Shown in pieces: positions 61,901 through 64,000 of a stretch of 64,000 nt of DNA. Numbering within the stretch: position 1 is the first letter of the stretch; each line of letters opens with the position of its first letter. The stretch is from Lineus longissimus (taxonomy: Eukaryota > Nemertea > Pilidiophora > Heteronemertea > Lineidae): contig NC_088312.1 in NCBI RefSeq assembly GCF_910592395.1, positions 15,543,292-15,607,291 of the forward strand, given 5' to 3'. The notes beneath the pieces are model-generated. The model saw nothing but the letters and a program-made list of their open reading frames with translations, was not told where the DNA came from and did no database searches. The translations under genes and the position numbers were made by a program.

Positions 61901-63875
61901 TATCACTGTGTTTGAGAGTACCCCCAACCTGTTTCAACACATTATCACTGTGTTTGAGAGTACCCCCAACCTGTTTCAACACATTATCACTGTGTTTGAG
62001 AGTACCCCCAACCTGTTTCAACACATTATCACCGTGTTTGAGAGTACCCCCAACCTGTTTCAACACATTATCACTGTGTTTGAGAGTACCCCCAACCTGT
62101 TTCAACACATTATCACTGTGTTTGAGAGTACCCCCAACCTGTTTCAACACATTATCACCGTGTTTGAGAGTACCCAGTCTATTTTAATTCATTCACATGG
62201 ATTTAGGAGAGAACCCGACCAATTTAGTATTTGTGCATCAACTGATCACTTTAGAAACTTAGCAGAAAATTGTAATCAGTAAAATTGCTTCAAAGGAAGA
62301 GTACCTGTAACCCAGACAATTAAGCAATATTTAACAGGGAGCCACCTCTCTCGCAGCAGCTTTGTAATACTGTTGGTAAACAATTATTGTGTTCGATGTT
62401 TTTCGCGAAATAGTAGCATTGGTTTGGTCCAAAACTTAGGTTCAAGTTTATTTACCATTCCTTTTCATCAAATAAAAATTTGGCATTCACCAATTAGTTT
62501 TCAAGATGGTCACCTTCCCCAAATGTGCAAATTTCCTTCAAAATCCATTTTCGTGGCGTATGAAGTGAAACAATGAGAAGGGTGGTTTCCCTGTGTTTCC
62601 ATCACAACAGGGGATGTGCATGAATGCCTATGCGTTTCCTCTTTACTTGGTATTTTATGATCAGGAATTTACTGTGGATATCTATACACTTTATTCTCGG
62701 TTTTAAAGGGTAACTCGTGTCCAATTTCACCATATAATGTTTTTAGCTGTTTTTGACAAATGACTACGTCACTTTCTCATAAATCGGTAAGGTTTTCGAA
62801 TCGAAATGCACATTTTTTTTCTAGAAATTGATGGTTTAATCCCGCCCGGACGGCTCGCTTCGATGCCGTTTTCGTTGATGATGTCACAACATGAACATTT
62901 TCGCGGTCGCGGTGGTTTACATTCTGCGATTTTATAATAAATCTAATCAAAAATGGAAAATTTGAGCTTTACATTTGTGATCAACAATTAAAAACGGAAG
63001 TATTTCCGCAAAGTTGTAGATCACATCATAGTATCACTTTAAACGACCTATTCAGCATGTAGTATGTGTCCAGCCCCTTTTTAACAATGAGGCGGTCATA
63101 ATTTAGCATTGCTATAACGCTCAGGCCAATCCGGAGCATACGCCCGCAGTGTGTAATCTTATCATTGCCGCTCATTGAAGAATTGGTGTCGATTACTAGT
63201 GATTGGTCAGAATACCAGAATGATGACCAGCTGGTTTACGACCCTTCGATCCCTACAATGACCACCTTCCAATTGCATTGCTGAACTCGCCAATCCAGAC
63301 ATAATTCCCACTTGAAAACATGCCTCCATTCATTATGCCTGGAATACACATGCAGTGGAAGCCAATACTGGCAGAGATAATATGCTTGACTGTTATCGCT
63401 GCTTTGGAGAATGGTATAGTGGTTGCCCTCGTCAGGCGATATTAAGGATCAAAGTTTGATTGATATGAGTGACAATTTTGCCACCAGGGGCCACATACAA
63501 AAACATACAATACATAGAGATGCAACCAGTGGTTTTTCATAGGTGTACTGATGACCAAATTTCATCCAGCTATTTGATTTGACTTACTTCTCAAGGGCGG
63601 TGTCAAAAGTGACCATTTGTCTGTAGGATCAATCTGGTGAGCACAATGGCCCCTGGCCTTTATATCAAAAGAATTTTTTACTTTAGCTCGCTTAAGCAGA
63701 TCGCTTTTATGATTGTACTTCATAAGAATTGGCTCTGATGTATATCTTTCAGAACACAATGAATGCTTGACGGGACAAAATGATTGTGATGAGAATGCCG
63801 ATTGTATCAACACTGTTGGAAGTTATGAGTGCAAGTGCAAGGCCGGCTACCCAGGCAATGGGAAGACATGTAAAG
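25860..63875 (+). CDS. NELL: NELL1/NELL2-like secreted protein, 12 exons, both ends missing
   Basis: This is the overall span of the gene; exons are listed separately. Joining 25860-25988, 41511-41661, 42243-42513, 43051-43123, 43460-43542, 44343-44474, 46016-46106, 48546-48643, 49371-49476, 54733-54852, 60407-60544 and 63753-63875 gives 1515 bases in one open frame. Intron phases agree at every junction and all boundaries are GT/AG. The domain order is TSPN/LamG, C-P-x-C linker, coiled coil, VWC, VWC, EGF, EGF, EGF, which is the diagnostic first two thirds of the NELL family. NELL proteins are secreted, trimerise through the coiled coil, and in vertebrates act in neuronal and skeletal signalling (Robo3 and protein kinase C binding are reported). 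Sequons are visible as NTT, NGT, NCS and NAT. The later EGF and VWC exons must lie downstream. NELL1 versus NELL2 cannot be decided here, and an invertebrate may have a single NELL. Confidence 0.95.
26266..26472. mobile_element. Mariner-like MITE, CAGTCC family (207 bp)
   Basis: CAGTCCTAATCACAATTGTC at the left and GACAATT-type inverted ends at the right (TCAATTGTGATTGGGACTG) are flanked by TA on both sides. The interior is rich in GTGCGT/GACGCA motifs. It starts 277 bp after a NELL exon donor. Confidence 0.85.
27126..27283. mobile_element. Mariner-like MITE, CAGTCC family, decayed (158 bp)
   Basis: The left end CAGTCCAAATCACAATTAAC is well kept; the right end GTCACTTGTGATTTTGAATG is mutated. 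TA flanks both ends. Confidence 0.75.
29544..30011. mobile_element. Harbinger-like MITE with TTA target duplication (468 bp)
   Basis: Left TGGTGTGTCCACACTGG and right CCAGTGTGACCACGGCA are inverted repeats, extended inward by GAATTGAAACCGAATTC-type motifs. TTA occurs on both flanks (29541-29543 and 30012-30014). The body is crowded with GAATTCGGTT / AACCGAATT half-palindromes. The three-base TTA duplication suggests PIF/Harbinger; that is inference. Confidence 0.7.
30017..30257. mobile_element. MITE with TTTAAAGG..ACGCC ends, copy 1
   Basis: It begins TTTAAAGGCCTACGCC and ends GGCGTTCCCCTTTAAA (inverted). A second copy at 49102-49332 shares most of the interior (TTTGTAATTGA.., TAGACAGATA.., AACTGCACTAC). 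It lies directly beside the Harbinger-like element. Confidence 0.75.
30293..30736. mobile_element. 444-bp inverted-repeat element, copy 1 of 2
   Basis: It starts GAGACAAGACCAC and ends with the exact reverse complement GTGGTCTTGTCTC. It is almost identical to 31286-31723, differing by a 6-bp indel near 30481-30490. No coding capacity. Confidence 0.95.
31286..31723. mobile_element. 438-bp inverted-repeat element, copy 2 of 2
   Basis: Same ends and orientation as 30293-30736, separated by 549 bp of unrelated sequence. ATTG directly precedes copy 1 (30289-30292) and directly follows copy 2 (31724-31727), as if the whole 1.43-kb unit had moved as one. Confidence 0.95.
31793..31822. repeat. 11-bp microsatellite, about 2.7 copies
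   Basis: GAACAATGAAT is repeated in tandem. Confidence 0.9.
34501..35025. repeat. Pyrimidine arm and purine arm, inverted low-complexity repeat
   Basis: 34501-34680 is made of CCCCTTCCCATTTTGCC-like units. 34880-35025 carries the complementary GGGAAGGGGCGAAATGGG units. About 200 bp separates them, starting with TTTTTTAGCTCACCTGGCTG (similar to the AGCTCAGCTGA family). The reading frames here are compositional artefacts. Confidence 0.8.
39240..39780. repeat. Diverged tandem duplication, period about 304 bp
   Basis: Two blocks share, in order, CTATCTCCGTAAC / CATATCTCTGTAAC, GTGCCTTTTGGCA, TTTTTGAACTAC, GGCC-CAG, CATGTGAAAAAC and GCTATATCT-ATGAAT. The GAACTA motif lies at 39335 and 39639. A third partial repeat (GCTATATCTCATGAATGAT) ends near 39780. 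It is probably an internal piece of a dispersed repeat. Confidence 0.75.
41511..41661 (+). CDS. NELL: NELL exon: LamG strands around [10 protein letters not shown]
   Basis: The exon is 151 bp, with acceptor TTTTTTGTTACAG before 41511 and donor GTACCA at 41662. It enters at phase 1 (Asn from A+AT) and leaves at phase 2 (AG+A = Arg). The product runs from [10 protein letters not shown] to [14 protein letters not shown], matching the NELL segment with the HEFTILVTLKQ strand and the NSGVILSI motif. The donor is a poor fit to consensus, but the phase match and the exact continuation at 42243 confirm it. A basic patch (KQRRRN) replaces the less basic vertebrate sequence. Confidence 0.93.
41662..42242. 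other. NELL intron, 581 bp
   Basis: Separates the second and third recognised LamG exons. It contains the inverted-repeat element at 41863-42079 and nothing else recognisable. Confidence 0.9.
41863..42079. mobile_element. TA-flanked MITE inside NELL intron (217 bp)
   Basis: Left CTCTCAACTCGGCTCTATAA then GACCAG, and right CTGGTCTTATAGAGCTGAGT then TGAGAG, are inverted with one mismatch over 26 bp. TA flanks both ends, which fits a Tc1/mariner-type target. The interior is non-coding. Confidence 0.88.
42243..42513 (+). CDS. NELL: NELL exon: core of LamG domain
   Basis: This is the largest exon, 271 bp, with acceptor TTCATTTCAG before 42243 and donor GTGAGT at 42514. One base completes the Arg codon, then come 90 codons ending in phase 0. 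The product contains [14 protein letters not shown] (the TSPN/LamG Trp-His strand), [13 protein letters not shown] (vertebrate NELL: Asp-Cys-Asn-Lys-Ile-Tyr-Glu-Arg-Val) and [15 protein letters not shown]. This exon alone identifies the family. The segment [14 protein letters not shown] is very basic and would suit heparin or proteoglycan binding, which is inference. Confidence 0.97.
42514..43050. other. NELL intron, 537 bp, with a long open frame
   Basis: A 157-codon open frame (42554-43027) fills most of the intron. It is not in the frame of the flanking exons and shows no recognised domain. It is probably chance. Confidence 0.85.
43051..43123 (+). CDS. NELL: NELL exon: C-terminal strand of LamG domain
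   Basis: A 73-bp exon that enters at phase 0 after TTTTCCAG and leaves at phase 1 at GTAAAT (43124). It encodes [20 protein letters not shown] and then NLDT, matching the vertebrate NELL end of the LamG domain (Gly-Ile-Met-Gln-Asp-Val, then Gln-Cys-Pro-Asp-Leu). The Cys is probably the domain's disulfide partner of the Cys in VDCNR. Confidence 0.95.
43124..43459. other. NELL intron, 336 bp
   Basis: Separates the LamG end from the CPxC/coiled-coil exon. I see no repeats or genes in it. Confidence 0.9.
43460..43542 (+). CDS. NELL: NELL exon: CPxC linker and first half of coiled coil
   Basis: An 83-bp exon with acceptor CCATTGCAG before 43460 and a strong donor GTAAGT at 43543. It enters at phase 1 and leaves at phase 0. 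It encodes [15 protein letters not shown] and then [13 protein letters not shown]. The C-P-T-C motif is invariant in vertebrate NELL, and the heptad-like Leu/Val spacing that follows starts the trimerisation coiled coil. Confidence 0.95.
43543..44342. other. NELL intron, 800 bp
   Basis: Splits the coiled coil. No gene inside. Its last 44 bp hold the duplicated polypyrimidine tract. Confidence 0.9.
44299..44340. repeat. Exact 21-bp tandem duplication at a splice acceptor
   Basis: AAACCTCTATATTCTCATTT followed by C occurs twice in a row, and the AG of the acceptor follows the second copy. The first copy is followed by AA, so only one acceptor is usable. Confidence 0.97.
44343..44474 (+). CDS. 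NELL: NELL exon: end of coiled coil and first half of VWC1
   Basis: The exon is 132 bp, exactly 44 codons, phase 0 on both sides, with donor GTAAGA at 44475. The first 13 residues ([13 protein letters not shown]) finish the coiled coil. The rest begins VWC domain 1: [18 protein letters not shown], then [13 protein letters not shown], with the typical C-x-C, (Y/F)xxGExW and CxxCxC spacing. NGT is a potential N-glycosylation site. The acceptor AG is preceded by two exact copies of a 21-bp pyrimidine-rich unit (44299-44340). Confidence 0.96.
44475..46015. other. NELL intron, 1541 bp, splitting VWC1
   Basis: Apart from an ATC microsatellite near 44502-44532 and the repeat copy at 44869-45678, nothing is recognised. 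From 45689 it has the CCCTTTAAGGACTGATAGAT motif, which resembles the left end of a TTAA element whose right end I could not find. Confidence 0.85.
44869..45678. mobile_element. 810-bp copy of the AGCTCAGCTGA / CTCTTGTT repeat family
   Basis: It begins TTTTAGCTCAGCTGACAAAA and ends TGAGCGCCAGGTCC then CTCTTGTT. It shares the internal phrase TTTTGTAACCGTAAGACCT with the copy at 46477-48164. The GGCCC..GGGCC hairpin at the 3' end is mutated here. Confidence 0.7.
46016..46106 (+). CDS. NELL: NELL exon: second half of VWC1
   Basis: A 91-bp exon with acceptor TGTATTGCAG before 46016 and donor GTAAGT at 46107. It enters at phase 0 and leaves at phase 1. It encodes [15 protein letters not shown] and then [15 protein letters not shown], completing VWC domain 1 with the C-P-P-L-D-C and C-C-x-x-C signatures. 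Together with the previous exon all ten expected VWC cysteines are present. Confidence 0.96.
46107..48545. other. NELL intron, 2439 bp, between VWC1 and VWC2
   Basis: Mostly occupied by the 1.7-kb repeat at 46477-48164. TGACGTCA palindromes lie at 46871, 47624 and 48366. No gene. Confidence 0.85.
46477..48164. mobile_element. 1.7-kb copy of the AGCTCAGCTGA / GGGCCTCTTGTT repeat family
   Basis: It begins TTTTTAGCTCAGCTGACTAA and ends TCAGCTGAGCGCCAGGCCCT then TGGGCCTCTTGTT. The 3' end has the self-complementary GGCCCTTGGGCC. A CCATC microsatellite (about 46538-46562) follows the 5' end. There is no long open frame, so it is non-autonomous. It could be a Helitron-like or other non-coding repeat; I do not assign a class. 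Confidence 0.65.
48546..48643 (+). CDS. NELL: NELL exon: first half of VWC2
   Basis: A 98-bp exon with acceptor CATTCCAG before 48546 and donor GTACGT at 48644. It enters at phase 1 (A+GG = Arg) and leaves at phase 0. It encodes [18 protein letters not shown] and then [15 protein letters not shown], matching the vertebrate segment with C-x-F-x-x-R-x-Y-x-x-G-E and C-x-x-C-x-C. The insert between Tyr and Cys (HRSPSRRPT) is Arg-rich. Confidence 0.93.
48644..49370. other. NELL intron, 727 bp, splitting VWC2
   Basis: Contains the second TTTAAAGG MITE (49102-49332), which reaches to within about 40 bp of the acceptor. Nothing else recognised. Confidence 0.9.
49102..49332. mobile_element. MITE with TTTAAAGG..ACGCC ends, copy 2
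   Basis: It starts TTTAAAGGCCTACACCGG and ends CGGCGTACCCTT (inverted). It parallels the copy at 30017-30257 over its whole length at roughly 70% identity by eye. Confidence 0.75.
49371..49476 (+). CDS. NELL: NELL exon: second half of VWC2
   Basis: A 106-bp exon with acceptor TTTCTTTTGCAG before 49371 and donor GTAGGT at 49477. It enters at phase 0 and leaves at phase 1. It encodes [17 protein letters not shown] and then [18 protein letters not shown], completing VWC domain 2 with C-P-P-L-N-C and C-C-x-x-C. NCS is a potential glycosylation site. A miniature inverted-repeat element ends only about 40 bp before the exon. Confidence 0.96.
49477..54732. other. NELL intron, 5.3 kb, between VWC2 and EGF1
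   Basis: Only one element is recognised: a CAGTCC MITE left end at 50155-50245. The rest is AT-rich sequence in which I see no gene or clear repeat. Confidence 0.85.
50155..50245. mobile_element. Mariner-like MITE, CAGTCC family, right end lost
   Basis: CAGTCCATATCACAATGTCA follows TA, and the interior carries the family motifs GTCATTGACGCGC and GTGCGTAAGT. The expected inverted right end is absent. Confidence 0.65.
54733..54852 (+). CDS. NELL: NELL exon: EGF-like domain 1
   Basis: A 120-bp exon, phase 1 on both sides, with acceptor CATATTTTCAG before 54733 and donor GTGTGT at 54853. It encodes one complete six-cysteine EGF domain: [17 protein letters not shown], then [18 protein letters not shown], then GITCE. 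It corresponds to the first EGF of vertebrate NELL, where Tyr-Asp-Phe-Cys follows the VWC. It lacks the D-x-(D/N)-E calcium motif before the first Cys, although C-x-N-x4-Y-x-C-x-C is present. NAT is a sequon. Confidence 0.95.
57353..57751. mobile_element. 399-bp inverted-repeat element (TGGTACAATTATAGC ends)
   Basis: Left AAGGTGGTACAATTATAGCT and right GCTATAACTGTACCATCTCA then CCTTA are imperfect inverted repeats. GGGGCTATACCTTACC near 57450 is an internal copy. An open frame at 57499-57708 has no family features. Confidence 0.65.
58170..58430. repeat. Diverged tandem repeat, 54-65 bp period, about 4 copies
   Basis: GATGTCATCC occurs at 58241, 58303 and 58368, and as AATGTTGTCC at 58422. 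GTGCTGGTGATATAT and GTAAAGAGACA recur between them. Confidence 0.8.
59319..59417. mobile_element. Mariner-like MITE, CAGTCC family (99 bp)
   Basis: CAGTCAAAATCACAAACTGT on the left and TCAATTGTGACTTGGACTG on the right are flanked by TA. It is the shortest two-ended copy in the window. Confidence 0.85.
59636..59962. mobile_element. TTAA-flanked inverted-repeat element (CCCTTT ends)
   Basis: TTAA at 59636-59639 is followed by CCCTTTGAAGCCTGATCTCG. The right end CTCGGGCTCGAAAGGG is followed by TTAA at 59959-59962. CCCTTT termini with TTAA duplications are typical of piggyBac-type MITEs. The body is 319 bp. GATCTCGACT is repeated near the left end. Confidence 0.85.
60407..60544 (+). CDS. NELL: NELL exon: EGF-like domain 2, calcium-binding type
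   Basis: A 138-bp exon, phase 1 on both sides, with acceptor TTTACTTTCAG before 60407 and donor GTAAGC at 60545. It starts with DVNEC, the calcium-binding EGF signature, and contains [12 protein letters not shown], the aspartate/asparagine hydroxylation consensus. The first loop ([10 protein letters not shown]) is four residues longer than the vertebrate NELL2 loop and is Gly/His-rich. The domain ends at DAFTCQ. Confidence 0.96.
60545..63752. other. NELL intron, 3.2 kb, between EGF2 and EGF3
   Basis: A third of it is the 42-bp array. A possible weak inverted-repeat element (TTTTAAAGGGTAACT at 62702 with AGTATCACTTTAAA near 63036) follows. No gene. Confidence 0.85.
61040..62175. repeat. 42-bp tandem array, roughly 25-27 copies
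   Basis: The unit is GTGTTTGAGAGTACCCCCAA followed by CCTGTTTCAACACATTATCACT. Units before about 61370 are diverged and of variable length. From 61480 on they are almost identical, apart from 41-bp variants (CCAACTGTTTCAGCAC) and CACCGTG variants. Because 42 is a multiple of three, both strands give long periodic frames ([28 protein letters not shown] and, on the minus strand, [14 protein letters not shown]). The array is intronic, so these are almost certainly not proteins. Confidence 0.96.
63753..63875 (+). CDS. NELL: NELL exon: EGF-like domain 3, last exon in window
   Basis: A 123-bp exon, phase 1 on both sides, with acceptor TATCTTTCAG before 63753 and donor GTAGGG at 63876. It encodes [18 protein letters not shown], then [18 protein letters not shown], then GKTCK. 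This closely matches the third vertebrate NELL EGF (E-H-D-E-C-I-T-N-Q-H-N-C-D-E-N-A), with the calcium and hydroxylation motifs intact. The phase-1 end requires further exons after base 64000. Confidence 0.97.
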
Positions 63876-64000
63876 GTAGGGAAACAATGCTTGTTTTAGA
63901 TATCAATCATAATGGTGGATGATGAAACCCTCTGGGCATGATCGAAACACCAGTGTTAATCCTACATTCTGTAGCCAGTGAGTTCTGGTGATGATGTTTG
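63876..64000. other. Start of the next NELL intron
   Basis: Begins with donor GTAGGG after the EGF3 exon and runs off the window. Confidence 0.9.

Noticed and set aside
61250-62282. Repeat proteins encoded by the 42-bp array
   Set aside because: The frames exist only because the unit is a multiple of three; the array is intronic, open in three frames, and shifted by 41-bp variants.

Overview
The window is a stretch of animal nuclear DNA. It is AT-rich and intron-dominated, full of small transposon remnants, and its coding sequence is broken into short exons with GT/AG boundaries on the + strand. I find no bacterial-style genes, no RNA genes and no second protein-coding gene that I can defend. 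The repeat content (TTAA- and TA-flanked miniature transposons, two non-LTR retrotransposon tails, and a family ending in a GGCCC..GGGCC hairpin) suggests a marine invertebrate, possibly a lophotrochozoan. That placement is inference.

The only gene is a NELL1/NELL2 (neural EGFL-like, protein kinase C-binding protein NELL) orthologue. Twelve exons between 25860 and 63875 join with consistent intron phases into 1515 coding bases, about 505 residues. They give a thrombospondin-N/laminin-G-like domain (25860-43123), a C-P-x-C linker and coiled coil (43460-44380), two VWC domains (44380-46106 and 48546-49476) and three EGF-like domains (54733-54852, 60407-60544, 63753-63875). Vertebrate NELL proteins are about 810 residues, so the later EGF and VWC exons must lie beyond base 64000. 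The signal-peptide exon is missing or uncertain: 6054-6114 has the right phase and character, but it lies inside a transposon-like element.

Layout. 1-25859: upstream region or first intron, with a 52-bp tandem array (3447-3790), TTAA-flanked elements, a LINE tail (about 8100-8690), a CR1-like LINE tail inside a mariner-like MITE (14534-15213), a 585-bp inverted-repeat element (19717-20301), a perfect 56-bp palindrome (24181-24236) and a 29-bp array between inverted SINE-like copies. 25989-41510: large intron with MITEs, a pair of about 440-bp elements in composite-transposon arrangement (30293-31723), a pyrimidine/purine inverted repeat (34501-35025) and a diverged tandem duplication (about 39240-39780). 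41511-49476: compact exon cluster for LamG, coiled coil and VWC. 49477-64000: the EGF exons, each separated by several kb; the last complete intron carries a roughly 1.1-kb array of a 42-bp unit.

The gene product is expected to be a secreted trimeric glycoprotein acting outside the cell. I did not find a convincing new biological system. The most unusual observations are the possible first exon inside a TTAA element, the composite-like element pair, the 42-bp array that stays open in three reading frames, and an exact 21-bp duplication of a polypyrimidine tract at a splice acceptor.
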